Origin: Aliihoeflea sp052435735 | GTDB lineage: Bacteria > Pseudomonadota > Alphaproteobacteria > Rhizobiales > Rhizobiaceae | NCBI GenBank assembly: GCA_052435735.1 | Contig: JBQVNB010000005.1 | Span: 62,001-126,000 of the forward strand | DNA length: 64,000 bases | Direction of reading: 5' to 3' | In this document: positions 50,060 through 59,169 of the stretch, in pieces | Position numbering within the stretch: the first letter of the stretch is position 1 | Layout of the letters: every line of letters starts with the position of its first letter | Made by a program: the position numbers and the translations under genes | Notes under the pieces: model-generated | Database searches by the model: none | What the model was told of the DNA's origin: nothing | Seen by the model: only the letters and a program-made list of their open reading frames with translations

Positions 50060-50635
50060 TCAAATGTTGCGGCTTCCAGGCTTGATGGCCGGAATGGCGG
50101 CGAGTTCGGGCGGGAGCGCGTCGGCCGGATAGGCAGGCACTTCATATTCGGCGAGCGCGATGAGCGGCACCCCGACATCGGCCTTGCCGGCGGAACGGTC
50201 GACGATGCAGGCAGCCGCGACGATTTCGGCGCCAAGTTCTCGAAGGCAATCGACGGTCTCGCGGATCGACAGGCCGGTTGTCACGATGTCCTCGACGATG
50301 ACGACACGCGCGCCTTTTTCCATCTCGAACCGGCGCAACTTGAAGACACCCGCCTCGCGCTCGACCCAGACCGCGGGCACGCCGAGATGACGAGAGGTTT
50401 CATAAGCGGGAATGATGCCGCCGACGGCCGGACCGACGACATAGTCGATCTCGCCGGCCTCAGCGCGAATCTTCTCCGCGAGCGCCCGGCACAGGCGCTC
50501 GGTCTTGTCTGCGTGCATGAAGACGCGGGCCTTTTGTAGAAAGACGGGGCTGCGCAGGCCCGAGGTCAGGATGAAATGCCCCTCCAGAATCGCGCCCGCC
50601 TCGCGGAAAATCGCCAATACGTCTTCAGTCTGCAT
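50060..50635 (-). CDS. pyrE: Orotate phosphoribosyltransferase
   Basis: 191 aa. Makes orotidine 5'-monophosphate from orotate and PRPP. PRPP loop VVIVEDIVTTGLS, and substrate segment GLRSPVFLQKARVFMHAD with the conserved Lys. Lies 13 bases after rsh on the same strand; the 145 bases between it and the DUF2062 gene hold no gene and could include a promoter for the acpS-lepB-rnc-era-recO run. Confidence 0.96.
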   Translation of the reverse strand: MQTEDVLAIFREAGAILEGHFILTSGLRSPVFLQKARVFMHADKTERLCRALAEKIRAEAGEIDYVVGPAVGGIIPAYETSRHLGVPAVWVEREAGVFKLRRFEMEKGARVVIVEDIVTTGLSIRETVDCLRELGAEIVAAACIVDRSAGKADVGVPLIALAEYEVPAYPADALPPELAAIPAIKPGSRNI

Positions 50636-50648
50636 CTGCCGTCTTTTC

Positions 50649-52877
50649 CTATCCGTTCACGCGGCGCACTTCCGAAACGCTCGCATTTTCCTTCAGTTGC
50701 GACATCAGCCGGTTCAGATGCTTCAGGTCCCAGACCTCGAGATCGAACACCATCTCGGTGAAGTCCGGCGCGGTGCGCAGCATGGACAGCGTATGGATGT
50801 TGGCGTCGTTTGATGCAATCACCTGCGAGATATTCGCAAGCGATCCGGGCTCGTTCAGAGCCGTCACCGAGACGCGCGCGGGGAAGCGTTCCTTGGTGTC
50901 CTCGTCGATGTCCCAGCGCACGTCGATCCAGCGCTCCGGCTGGTCGTCGAAGGCGGTCAGCGACGGCGACTGGATCGGATAGATCGTGATGCCCGAGCCC
51001 GGATGCATGATGCCGACGATGCGGTCGCCCGGAACGGCGCCTTCCGGGGCGAACTTGACCGGCAGGTCGCCGCGCACGCCGCGGATCGGCAGTGCACCGG
51101 CACTCTCGCGCCGGCCGGGCTTTTCGGGCTCGCTCGAGCGCGGCATCTGGAACAGCATGCCGGCCGCATTGCGAAGGTTGAACCAGCCCTCCTCGCGCTG
51201 GCGCGGCGGCTGCACCGCCCTCTCCTCCTTGTGGTCGGGATAGACAGCGCGCACGACGTCCGGCGACGACAATTCGCCGCGCCCGACGGCGGCCAACACG
51301 TCCTCGACATCCTTGCGCGCCAAGCGGTGCAGGACGGGTTTTAGCAGTTCCTTGGAGAATTTCTTTCCCGAGCGCTCGAAGGCGCGTTCGAGAATGCGCG
51401 TGCCGAGGCCGGAATATTGCTTGCGGATCGCGTTCTTGGTCGCGCGGCGGATGGCCGAGCGCGCCTTGCCGGTGACGACGACGGATTCCCATGCGGCGGG
51501 CGGCACCTGCGCCTTGGAACGGATGATCTCGACCTCGTCGCCATTCTTTAATTCGGTCATCAGCGGCATGATGCGGCCGTTGATCTTGGCGCCGACGCAG
51601 GTATCGCCGACATCTGTATGAACCGCATAGGCGAAGTCGATCGGCGTCGCGCCGCGCGGCAGCGCGATCAGCCGGCCCTTCGGCGTAAAGCAGAAGACCT
51701 GGTCCTGAAAAAGTTCGAGCTTCGTGTTTTCGAGAAATTCCTCCGGATTGTCGCCTTCCGAAAGCTGTTCGATCGTGTGACGCAGCCAGGCATAGGCGTT
51801 GGTGTCCTTGGACAGCTTCAGACCGCCATTGCCCGATACCGTCGCACCATCCTTGTAGAGCGTGTGGGCGGCGACGCCGTATTCGGCGACGTCATCCATC
51901 GGCCGCGTGCGTATCTGCAGTTCCACACGCTGACGCGACGGGCCGACGATGGTCGTGTGGATGGATCGGTAGTCGTTCTGCTTCGGCGTCGAGATGTAAT
52001 CCTTGAATCGGCCCGGCACCATCGACCAGGTCGTGTGGATCGCAAACAGCGCGCGATAGCAGTCCTCTTCATTGTCGACGATGACGCGAAAGCCGAAAAT
52101 GTCCGACAATTGCTCGAAGGACAGCGCCTTGGTCTCCATCTTGCGAAAGACCGACCACGGTTTCTTCTGCCTGCTCTTGACCGTCGCCTTGATGTCGTAC
52201 TTCTCGAACAGCACTGAAAGCGACTTCTCGATCTCGCCGATGACGTTCTTCGACCGCTCGTAGATGTCGGCGAGCCGCTCGGTGACTGCGCGATGGGCCT
52301 CGGGGTTCATGGTGCGGAAGGCCAGTTCCTCCAGCTCCTCGCGCATGTCCTGCATGCCCATGCGCCCGGCCAGCGGCGCATAGATGTCCATCGTCTCCTC
52401 GGCGATGCGGATGCGCTTGTGCTCGGGCATGTGGTCGAGCGTGCGCATGTTGTGCAGCCGGTCGGCCAGCTTGACCAGCAGAACGCGCACGTCCTCGGCA
52501 ATGGCGAGAAGCAGCTTGCGCAGGTTTTCGGCCTGCTCGGCCTTCTTGGAGACGAGGTCCAGCTTCTTGAGCTTGGTCAGGCCCTCGACGAGCTTGCCCA
52601 TCTCCGGGCCGAACAGCGTGTCGATTTCCTGGCGCGTGGCCGAGGTGTCCTCGATCGTATCGTGGAGCAGCGCGACGGCGATCGTCGCCTCGTCGACATG
52701 CATGTCGGTGAGGATCGCGGCCACTTCGAGCGGGTGGGAGAAATACGGGTCGCCGGATGCGCGCTTCTGGTGACCATGCTTCTGCATGGCATAGACATAC
52801 GCCTTGTTCAAAAGCGCTTCGTTCACGTCGGGCTTGTAGCGCTGGACGCGCTCGACAAGCTCGTATTGCCGCATCAT
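50649..52877 (-). CDS. rsh: Bifunctional (p)ppGpp synthetase/hydrolase Rsh
   Basis: 742 aa, the single RelA/SpoT homologue of alphaproteobacteria. The HD hydrolase is intact (YFSHPLEVAAILTDMHVD, VALLHDTIEDT), synthetase motif NDYRSIHTTIVGPSRQRVELQIRTRPMD, then TGS domain (VFCFTPKGRLIALPRGATPID) and ACT domain at the end (RVSVTALNEPGSLANISQVI). Two Met codons begin the frame (MMRQYELVERVQRYKPDVNE). Controls growth arrest and, in symbionts, host interaction. Upstream is rpoZ, the omega subunit that contributes to a ppGpp site on RNA polymerase. Confidence 0.97.
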   Translation of the reverse strand: MMRQYELVERVQRYKPDVNEALLNKAYVYAMQKHGHQKRASGDPYFSHPLEVAAILTDMHVDEATIAVALLHDTIEDTSATRQEIDTLFGPEMGKLVEGLTKLKKLDLVSKKAEQAENLRKLLLAIAEDVRVLLVKLADRLHNMRTLDHMPEHKRIRIAEETMDIYAPLAGRMGMQDMREELEELAFRTMNPEAHRAVTERLADIYERSKNVIGEIEKSLSVLFEKYDIKATVKSRQKKPWSVFRKMETKALSFEQLSDIFGFRVIVDNEEDCYRALFAIHTTWSMVPGRFKDYISTPKQNDYRSIHTTIVGPSRQRVELQIRTRPMDDVAEYGVAAHTLYKDGATVSGNGGLKLSKDTNAYAWLRHTIEQLSEGDNPEEFLENTKLELFQDQVFCFTPKGRLIALPRGATPIDFAYAVHTDVGDTCVGAKINGRIMPLMTELKNGDEVEIIRSKAQVPPAAWESVVVTGKARSAIRRATKNAIRKQYSGLGTRILERAFERSGKKFSKELLKPVLHRLARKDVEDVLAAVGRGELSSPDVVRAVYPDHKEERAVQPPRQREEGWFNLRNAAGMLFQMPRSSEPEKPGRRESAGALPIRGVRGDLPVKFAPEGAVPGDRIVGIMHPGSGITIYPIQSPSLTAFDDQPERWIDVRWDIDEDTKERFPARVSVTALNEPGSLANISQVIASNDANIHTLSMLRTAPDFTEMVFDLEVWDLKHLNRLMSQLKENASVSEVRRVNG

Positions 52878-52903
52878 GTGGAACCGGACCCTTCAGACGA
52901 AAT

Positions 52904-52931
52904 ATGCCGCGCCATCATAGCGGCGCGGCAT
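52904..52931 (-). terminator. Stem-loop between rpoZ and rsh
   Basis: Perfect 10-base arms ATGCCGCGCC (52904-52913) and GGCGCGGCAT (52922-52931) with an 8-base loop; on the minus strand followed by ATTTCG. Likely partial terminator after rpoZ, lowering rsh transcription. Confidence 0.55.
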
Positions 52932-52985
52932 ATAATTTAGATAGTCATCAATAGGCCGCGGCGGAAGATTGCCGTGCCGCGACGA

Positions 52986-53384
52986 TCAGAAATCGTCGCT
53001 CTTTTCCGGCGCGACAAGGCCTTCGATGCCGGCCAGGAGATCGTCTTCCGACATGCGGTCGAAGGTGACGTTCTCTTCGCTCTCGTCGGTCGCGATGATC
53101 GTCTCGTCGCCGGCCTCCGTCGAAAGCGCGGGAGCCTCGACTTCCGGCTCGTCGACTTCGACGTGCTTCTGCAGCGAATGGATCAGGTCTTCCTTCAGAT
53201 CTTCCGGCGAGAGCGTCTCGTCGGCGATCTCGCGAAGGGCGACGACCGGGTTCTTGTCGTTGTCGCGGTCGATCGTGATCGCGGCGCCCTGCGAGATCTG
53301 GCGGGCACGGTGGCCGGCGAGCAGAACGAGCTCGAACCGGTTGTCGACCTTGTCGATGCAATCCTCAACGGTGACGCGGGCCAT
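52986..53384 (-). CDS. rpoZ: RNA polymerase omega subunit
   Basis: 132 aa. Assists assembly of the beta' subunit and forms part of a ppGpp-binding site. N-terminal core MARVTVEDCIDKVDNRFELV and LAGHRARQISQGA match the family. A C-terminal acidic extension of ~40 residues (DETIIATDESEENVTFDRMSEDD) is longer than in E. coli (91 aa in total) but usual in alphaproteobacteria. Confidence 0.97.
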   Translation of the reverse strand: MARVTVEDCIDKVDNRFELVLLAGHRARQISQGAAITIDRDNDKNPVVALREIADETLSPEDLKEDLIHSLQKHVEVDEPEVEAPALSTEAGDETIIATDESEENVTFDRMSEDDLLAGIEGLVAPEKSDDF

Positions 53385-53429
53385 GGGAACGCCCCTTTCA
53401 TGTCTTCAGGTGTCGGGAGATTGCGTGCT

Positions 53430-53458
53430 CCATAGCGAAAACTTCGCCTCTTGACAAG
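53430..53458 (-). promoter_or_regulatory. Candidate promoter of rpoZ
   Basis: On the minus strand CTTGTC (53453-53458), 17-base spacer, CTATGG (53430-53435), a good match to CTTGAC-N17-CTATAT. It would start transcription near 53423, about 40 bases before the rpoZ start. Confidence 0.55.
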
Positions 53459-53634
53459 CATTGCGAGACGCTGCGTCCACACGATCAAAAATGCTTGAGC
53501 CCGGCCGCTGCGATGTTGGCACGCGGCGCCATTGCCCGTATGTCTGTCTTATATTCAGTTTCGCTTGAATTCGATTTTCGCCCTTGGGCGCCAGTCATTT
53601 CGACAGGCCGGCCATTTCGACAGGAACAATTGCC

Positions 53635-54219
53635 ATGTTCGATCCGCGCGAAAAGATCGCCCTCTTCATCGACGGCGCCAATCTCTACGCCACGTCCCGC
53701 GCACTCGGTTTCGACGTCGACTACCGCAAGCTGCTCACGCATTTCCAGAAGCACGGCTATCTCGTGCGCGCCTACTACTACACCGCGCTGATCGAGGATC
53801 AGGAATACTCCTCGATCCGGCCGCTGATCGACTGGCTCGACTACAATGGATACAAGGTCGTCACCAAGCCCGCGCGGGAGTTCACCGACGCGATGGGCCG
53901 GCGCAAGATCAAGGGCAACATGGACATCGAGTTGACGGTCGACGCGCTCGAACTCGCCTCGACGATCGATCACTACGTCATCTTTTCCGGCGACGGCGAT
54001 TTTCGCAGCCTCGTCGATGCGCTCCAGCGCAAGGGCCGCAAGGTCTCGGTGATCTCGACCATGGCCTCGCAGCCGCCGATGATCTCGGACGATCTGCGCC
54101 GGCAGGCCGATCATTTCATCGACCTGAATTCGCTCAAGGCCGAAATCGGACGCGAGGGCGCAGAGCGCATCGCCCGCCGTCCCGCGCCCGAACCCGTCGA
54201 CGAAGACGAGTTCGAATGA
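53635..54219 (+). CDS. NYN (PIN-like) domain protein, LabA/DUF88 family
   Basis: 194 aa from MFDPREKIALFIDGANLYAT, with AGGA ten bases before the ATG. PIN-like nuclease fold with acidic residues ALFIDGANLYA (Asp), IKGNMDIELTVDALE, FSGDGDFRSLVDALQ and SVISTMAS. Members are predicted single-strand RNases; function in alphaproteobacteria unclear. The stop overlaps the ATG of the uracil-DNA glycosylase gene (ATGA). Confidence 0.93.
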   Translation: MFDPREKIALFIDGANLYATSRALGFDVDYRKLLTHFQKHGYLVRAYYYTALIEDQEYSSIRPLIDWLDYNGYKVVTKPAREFTDAMGRRKIKGNMDIELTVDALELASTIDHYVIFSGDGDFRSLVDALQRKGRKVSVISTMASQPPMISDDLRRQADHFIDLNSLKAEIGREGAERIARRPAPEPVDEDEFE

Positions 54220-54881
54220 GCCGCACCTTTTCCGTCGGGCCTGCGGAGCCGTCGCCCGACTGTCCGCTCTGCCCCCGCCTGCGCGAGTTCATCGCGGCGT
54301 GGCGCGCGCGCGAGCCGTACTGGTTCAACGCGCCGGTGCCGACCTGGCTGCCGACGGCCGGCGATGGCAGCGTGCGGCTCCTCATCGTTGGGCTCGCGCC
54401 CGGCCTGCGCGGGGCCAACCGGACCGGCCGGCCGTTCACCGGCGATTATGCGGGCGATCTTCTCTATTCGACGCTGAAACGGTTCGGCTTCGCCACAGGC
54501 GAGTTTGAAGCCCGTCCCGACGACAGCCTGGAACTGATCGAGACGGCCGTCACGAACGCCGTGCGCTGCGTGCCGCCGGAGAACAAGCCGGTGGGCGCAG
54601 AGATCAACACCTGTCGTAAATTTCTCGTGCCGACCATCGGCCGGTTCGAGAATTTGAAGGCAATCGTGACGCTTGGCTTGATCTCGCACCAGTCGGTCGT
54701 GCGCGGGCTCGGCGGGCGGGTTGCCGAGCACAAATTCGGCCATCAGGCGCAGACCGAAATCGGCGGCATCCGCGTATTCTCGAGCTATCACTGCTCGCGT
54801 TACAACACGAATACGGGACGGCTGACGGAAGAGATGTTCGTCAATGTTTTTCGAGATGTGCGGGCGTTTTTGGACAGTTAG
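54216..54881 (+). CDS. Uracil-DNA glycosylase, family 5 (UdgB-like)
   Basis: 221 aa. Motif A LIVGLAPGLRGANRTGRPFT identifies family 5, which lacks the polar Asp/Asn of families 1 and 4 and has wide specificity for deaminated bases. Four Cys near the N-terminus (CPLCPRL; further ones in RCVPP and NTCRKF) fit the Fe-S-cluster group. C-terminal motif SSYHCSRYNTNTGRLTEEM. Coupled to the NYN gene. A longer open frame upstream of the ATG overlaps the NYN gene and is not coding. Confidence 0.93.
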   Translation: MSRTFSVGPAEPSPDCPLCPRLREFIAAWRAREPYWFNAPVPTWLPTAGDGSVRLLIVGLAPGLRGANRTGRPFTGDYAGDLLYSTLKRFGFATGEFEARPDDSLELIETAVTNAVRCVPPENKPVGAEINTCRKFLVPTIGRFENLKAIVTLGLISHQSVVRGLGGRVAEHKFGHQAQTEIGGIRVFSSYHCSRYNTNTGRLTEEMFVNVFRDVRAFLDS

Positions 54882-54907
54882 AGTCGGGACGGCTTGCGTG
54901 GCGGAAG

Positions 54908-55044
54908 CGGCGAGGCCTGGATTCCTGTGACAAGCACAGGAATGACGGCTGCAGAAGCGTCAATGCAAAACGGCAGAGATGAATTTTCGCATCAACGAAC
55001 CTGCCGTCATTCCTGTGCTTGTCACAGGAATCCAGGCCTCGCCG
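54908..55044. repeat. Large palindromic repeat between udg and smpB
   Basis: Perfect 42-base arms at 54908-54949 and 55003-55044, spacer 53 bases. Each arm contains its own hairpin ATTCCTGTG/CACAGGAAT with loop ACAAG. The core GGATTCCTGTGACAAGCACA resembles a palindromic intergenic repeat family common in alphaproteobacterial genomes (my recollection). It lies between two converging genes and could also act as bidirectional terminator. No transposase or terminal duplication seen. Confidence 0.85.
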
Positions 55045-55062
55045 TCTCAACCAATCAACCGT

Positions 55063-55536
55063 TCAACCGTGGTTCTTCAAAAGCCGCGCTTTTTCCCTAC
55101 CCCAGTCGCGCTGCTTTTCCGTCTCGCGCTTGTCGTGCAGCTTCTTGCCGCGCGCCAAGCCGAAGAGCAGTTTCGCGCGGCCCTTTTCGTTGAAGTAGAT
55201 CTTCAGCGGGACCATCGTCATGCCCTCGCGCTCGACGCCCTGTTTCAGGCGCGCCATCTCCTTCTTCTTCAGGAGAAGCTTTCGGCGGCGGCGAGGCTCG
55301 TGGTTGAAGCGGTTGCCTTGCGTGTATTCGGGAATGTACGAATTGATCAGCCAGATCTCGCCGCCCTCCGCCGAAGCGTAGGATTCGCCGATATTCGCCT
55401 GGCCTTCGCGCAGCGACTTCACTTCCGTGCCCGTCAGCGACAGGCCGGCCTCGTAGGTGTCTGTCACCTCGAAGGAGAAGCGTGCCTTGCGGTTTTCCGC
55501 GACCAGCTTGGAATTGTTGTCCTTGTCCTTGCTCAT
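55063..55536 (-). CDS. smpB: SsrA-binding protein SmpB
   Basis: 157 aa partner of tmRNA in ribosome rescue. Motifs: VAENRKARFSFEVTDTYEAG, LTGTEVKSLREGQANIGESY, INSYIPEYTQGNRFNHEPRR and the basic tail KKLHDKRETEKQRDW. Lies 26 bases after dapA; dapA-smpB is a common linkage in this order. Confidence 0.97.
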   Translation of the reverse strand: MSKDKDNNSKLVAENRKARFSFEVTDTYEAGLSLTGTEVKSLREGQANIGESYASAEGGEIWLINSYIPEYTQGNRFNHEPRRRRKLLLKKKEMARLKQGVEREGMTMVPLKIYFNEKGRAKLLFGLARGKKLHDKRETEKQRDWGREKARLLKNHG

Positions 55537-55561
55537 GTCATCGCAACGCGAAAAGCCGGCA

Positions 55562-56443
55562 TCAGTTCATCAGTCCGGCGTGAACCATCGCGGCGTCGAT
55601 CGCCTTCGCCGTCGATTCCTCGACCGTGACGAGCGGCATCCTGACGACGTTCTGCACTTTCCCAAGGCGCGATAGCGCATATTTCGCGCCGGTCACGCCC
55701 GCCTCGATGAAGATCGCCTTGTGGAGCGGCATCAACCGGTCCTGCAATTCGATCGCGCGTTCGCGGTCGCCGGCGAGCGAGGCGCGTTGGAATTCGGCAC
55801 AAAGGCGCGGTGCGATGTTGGAGGTGACCGAGATCGCCCCCTGCCCGCCATGTGCGTTGAAGCCGAGCGCCGATGCGTCCTCGCCGGAAAGCTGGATGAA
55901 GTCTGGCCCGCAGGTGATGCGCTGTTCGGAGACGCGCTCGATCTTCGCCGTCGCATCCTTGACGCCGACGATGTTCGAAAAGTCTTTCGCCAGCCGTCCC
56001 ATCGTCTCGGGCGTCATGTCGATCACCGAGCGCGGCGGGATGTTGTAGATGATGACGGGCAGCTTAACCGCCTTTGCCACTTCGGCGAAATGCGCGTAGA
56101 GCCCGCGCTGGTTGGGCTTGTTGTAGTAGGGCGTGACGACGAGAACCGCGTCCGCGCCGGTCTTTTCGGCGAACTTCGCCAGTTCCACGGCTTCCGTGGT
56201 CGAATTCGAGCCCGCGCCGGCAATGACCGGAACGCGACCTGCGGCCACCTCCACGCAGATCTCGACGACGCGGCGGTGTTCTTCATGGCTCAGCGTCGGC
56301 GATTCACCCGTCGTCCCGACCGGCACCAGCCCGTTCGTGCCTTCGCCGATCTGCCATTCCACGAGTTCGCGGAAGGCTTTCTCATCCAGGGCGCCGTCCT
56401 TGGTGAACGGGGTCACGAGCGCGGTCATCGAACCTGTGAACAT
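55562..56443 (-). CDS. dapA: 4-hydroxy-tetrahydrodipicolinate synthase DapA
   Basis: 293 aa from MFTGSMTALVTPFTKDGALD, with CAGGAG ahead of the ATG. Condenses pyruvate and aspartate semialdehyde on the way to diaminopimelate and lysine. Schiff-base Lys162 in NIVGVKDATAKIERV, Tyr133 in IIYNIPPRS, and GTTGESPTLS. The open frame continues 55 codons upstream without family similarity. Divergent from slt over 251 bases. Confidence 0.97.
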   Translation of the reverse strand: MFTGSMTALVTPFTKDGALDEKAFRELVEWQIGEGTNGLVPVGTTGESPTLSHEEHRRVVEICVEVAAGRVPVIAGAGSNSTTEAVELAKFAEKTGADAVLVVTPYYNKPNQRGLYAHFAEVAKAVKLPVIIYNIPPRSVIDMTPETMGRLAKDFSNIVGVKDATAKIERVSEQRITCGPDFIQLSGEDASALGFNAHGGQGAISVTSNIAPRLCAEFQRASLAGDRERAIELQDRLMPLHKAIFIEAGVTGAKYALSRLGKVQNVVRMPLVTVEESTAKAIDAAMVHAGLMN

Positions 56444-56694
56444 GATCTCAAAGCTCCTGGATAGGCACTTGGCAAGCGGAAAACGGCTATTCTGCCCGCC
56501 TTCTAGACGATCGGCGGCGGATGCACCATAGTCTTGGCGTTGGGACGAAGCGGAATTCAACGCGCGCCGGCCATGAGCGCGGCGCATTTGAACGATGGCG
56601 ATAACCAATCGTTTACGTCGTCTTCACCGACAGCCCCTAGCATGGGTGTCTCGTTAACCTACCTGTCCATGACGAACGACCCAGGACCTAAAGA

Positions 56695-58791
56695 ATGCAG
56701 GCAACACTCAGGACCCGCGTCGCGCTTACCGGCTTGACCCTCGCCCTCCTTCCCGGGCTGGCGCTCGCCAATCCGGTACTGCCGTCCAACCCGCCCATTC
56801 CCGGCCAGCGCCCCTACCAGGCTGCTGCGACGGGCGTCGACAGCGCATTTACGACCGGTTCGGTCGTGGCGCAGTCGGCAGCCGCAATGGCAACCGATCT
56901 CGTCGTCAGCGGCGATATTTCCAAGCTCAAGGCCGGGCTCGACGCCTTGCAGTCGGGCAACATCTCCCGCGCCCGCGTTACCCGGGACAACCTGCCGTCC
57001 AATTCGCTGGACCGCCAGATTCTCTCCTGGGCGATCGCCACGAGCGGCGTCGATGGCGTTCCGTCCGGCGAAATCGCGCAAGCGGCGTTCGCACTCAAGG
57101 GCTGGCCGGGCATGTCGCGGTTGCGCGCCAATTCCGAGCGGGCGCTTCTAAGGGAAAACCCGGGCCCGCAGGGCGTGCTGCGCGCATTCGGCGACACGCA
57201 ACCCGAAACGCCGGAAGGCACGATCGCCTTGACGCGAGCGCATCTGGCCGTCGGCAACACGCAGTCCGCGAAGGCCGTTCTGGCACCCTATTGGCGCAAC
57301 GAGCGCATCGAGCCCCGCGAAGAAGCCGCAATGGTGCGCGAGTTCGGCCGCCTGCTCACGGCCGCCGACCATTGGCATCGCATGGAGGGGATGCTCCACA
57401 TAGATCGCATCACCTCCGCCGAGCGCGTCGCAGGTCTTGCCGGCGGCGAGGCGCTGACGCGCGCCTGGGCCGCCGTGATCCGTGGCGAATCGAATGCCGG
57501 CAAGCTTCTTGCCGCCGTGCCGCAGGCCCAGCGCAAGGCCGGTTTCTACTTCGCGCAGGCACGGCACCTTCGCCGCGCCGAACGCTACAAGGAGGCCGCC
57601 CAGGTCGTTCTCCAGGCACCGAAGGACGCGGCCTCGCTCGTCAATGCCGACGCGTGGTGGATCGAAAGACGCGTCCTCTCGCGCGAATTGCTCGATCTCG
57701 GCGAAAATCGCCTCGCCTATCAGGTTGCCGCCGCCCAGCAGGTGGACAGCCCGGCCAACGCCGTCGACGGCGAATTCCATGCCGGCTGGTATGCGCTGCG
57801 CTTCCTCAGCGATGCGGCGACGGCCAACCGGCATTTCTCGCGAATCGTCCAGATCGCCGAAGGGCCAATTTCCTTGTCGCGCGGCCATTACTGGCTGGGA
57901 CGCGCCGCGGAGGCCGGCGGTCCCGGCAATGCACGCGACCACTACCAGCGCGCGGCGCGCTACGGGACGGCGTTTTACGGCCAGCTTGCCGCCGCCAAGC
58001 TTGGTGCCACGACGGTTTCGGCAAGTTTCCCGTCGCCCAGCGACGCCGACCGCCGCAATTTCGAGGGCCGGCAGGCAGTGCAGGCGATCCGTCGCCTCGA
58101 GCGCGCCGGTCACCAGGGCCGGGCGAACACGCTCTATCGCGACCTGGCGCTGCAACTCGACAGCACCGGCGAACTGGCGTTGCTCGCCGTCATGGCGGAG
58201 CGGCGCGGCGACCACCCGCTCGCGCTGCGCGTCGGCAAATGGGCGGCGGGCCGCGGCCTCGATGTCGGAGCGCTGGCGCATCCCGTCGGCGCCATTCCGG
58301 GCAATGCCAACATCTCGGCGGCCGGAAAGGCGCTTGCCTACGCCATTGCCCGGCAGGAGAGCGAGTTCAACATCTCCGCGCGTTCGGGCGCAGGCGCGCT
58401 CGGCATCCTGCAATTGCTGCCGGGAACGGCCCGCGACATGGCGCGCAAGGTCGGCGTTTCCTACGACCAGGCCCGCCTCACCCGCGATGCCGGATATAAT
58501 GCCGCGCTCGGCGCCGCCTATCTCGGCGAGCAGCTCGATCGGTTCAACGGCTCCTACATCCTGACTTTCGCGGGCTACAATGCCGGTCCGAACCGCGCCG
58601 CCCAATGGGTCGGCCGCTATGGCGATCCGCGCGGGCAGAACATCGATGCCGTCGTCGACTGGATCGAGCGCATCCCCTTCCACGAGACACGTTCCTACGT
58701 GCAGCGCGTGATGGAAAACTACCAAGTCTACAAGATGCGCCTGTCGGGACGGACCGACGTCGTCGCCGACCTCGTCGGTGGTCGCCGGTAA
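56695..58791 (+). CDS. slt: Soluble lytic murein transglycosylase
   Basis: 698 aa. Signal peptide 1-25 (LTLALLPGLALA|N). A long superhelical U-shaped helical domain (about 90-520) with repeated hairpins, then the lysozyme-like C-domain with catalytic Glu555 (AIARQESEFNISARSGAGA), LGILQLLPGTARDMAR and YNAGPNRAAQWVGRYG. Cleaves glycan strands exolytically in the periplasm. AGGA precedes the ATG. Terminator follows at 58822. Confidence 0.94.
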   Translation: MQATLRTRVALTGLTLALLPGLALANPVLPSNPPIPGQRPYQAAATGVDSAFTTGSVVAQSAAAMATDLVVSGDISKLKAGLDALQSGNISRARVTRDNLPSNSLDRQILSWAIATSGVDGVPSGEIAQAAFALKGWPGMSRLRANSERALLRENPGPQGVLRAFGDTQPETPEGTIALTRAHLAVGNTQSAKAVLAPYWRNERIEPREEAAMVREFGRLLTAADHWHRMEGMLHIDRITSAERVAGLAGGEALTRAWAAVIRGESNAGKLLAAVPQAQRKAGFYFAQARHLRRAERYKEAAQVVLQAPKDAASLVNADAWWIERRVLSRELLDLGENRLAYQVAAAQQVDSPANAVDGEFHAGWYALRFLSDAATANRHFSRIVQIAEGPISLSRGHYWLGRAAEAGGPGNARDHYQRAARYGTAFYGQLAAAKLGATTVSASFPSPSDADRRNFEGRQAVQAIRRLERAGHQGRANTLYRDLALQLDSTGELALLAVMAERRGDHPLALRVGKWAAGRGLDVGALAHPVGAIPGNANISAAGKALAYAIARQESEFNISARSGAGALGILQLLPGTARDMARKVGVSYDQARLTRDAGYNAALGAAYLGEQLDRFNGSYILTFAGYNAGPNRAAQWVGRYGDPRGQNIDAVVDWIERIPFHETRSYVQRVMENYQVYKMRLSGRTDVVADLVGGRR

Positions 58792-58821
58792 GAGTTCCGG
58801 TTCCACGATCGAGAATTATGC

Positions 58822-58848
58822 AAAGGCGGGCCTTCGGGTCCGCCTTTT
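58822..58848 (+). terminator. Rho-independent terminator after slt
   Basis: Arms AAAGGCGGGCC (58822-58832) and GGTCCGCCTTT (58837-58847) with a TTCG tetraloop and TTTT at the end. Confidence 0.85.
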
Positions 58849-59106
58849 GCTTTGGATCGTTCCGACACGTTCTCATGCGCGACAAGCGGAGCAGCGTCGT
58901 GCGCGCAGAACTGCAGTTCTCACCCGTCGATAGATGCCTGCAAGCGGCCCAGTCGGTCAGCAGACCTGCTTAGCCGAAGCCAATCCCTAGTGCGTCATCT
59001 GATCGATCTGTCCAACGGCGGACGATGGTCGAACACCCCGCAAAGGAATCGGCGGCGCCATCCGATACATCGTGGAGGCGACCGATTTCGCCAGCCGGTC
59101 GACCCC
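58849..59106. other. Intergenic region between slt and porin terminators
   Basis: About 260 bases between two converging terminators, with no gene-like frame, repeat or RNA recognised. Confidence 0.4.
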
Positions 59107-59144
59107 AAAACAGAAAGAACCCGGCGGTTTCCCGCCGGGTTCTT
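59107..59144 (-). terminator. Terminator of the porin gene
   Basis: Perfect 13-base arms AAGAACCCGGCGG (59115-59127) and CCGCCGGGTTCTT (59132-59144); on the minus strand followed by TCTGTTTT. Very strong, as expected for an abundant porin. Confidence 0.9.
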
Positions 59145-59169
59145 CATTCAAACTAGGACCAGATCGGTC

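Noticed and set aside
53532..54215. Upstream extension of the uracil-DNA glycosylase frame
   Set aside because: It overlaps the NYN gene in another frame; translation upstream of MSRTFSVGP is Arg-rich and unlike any domain.
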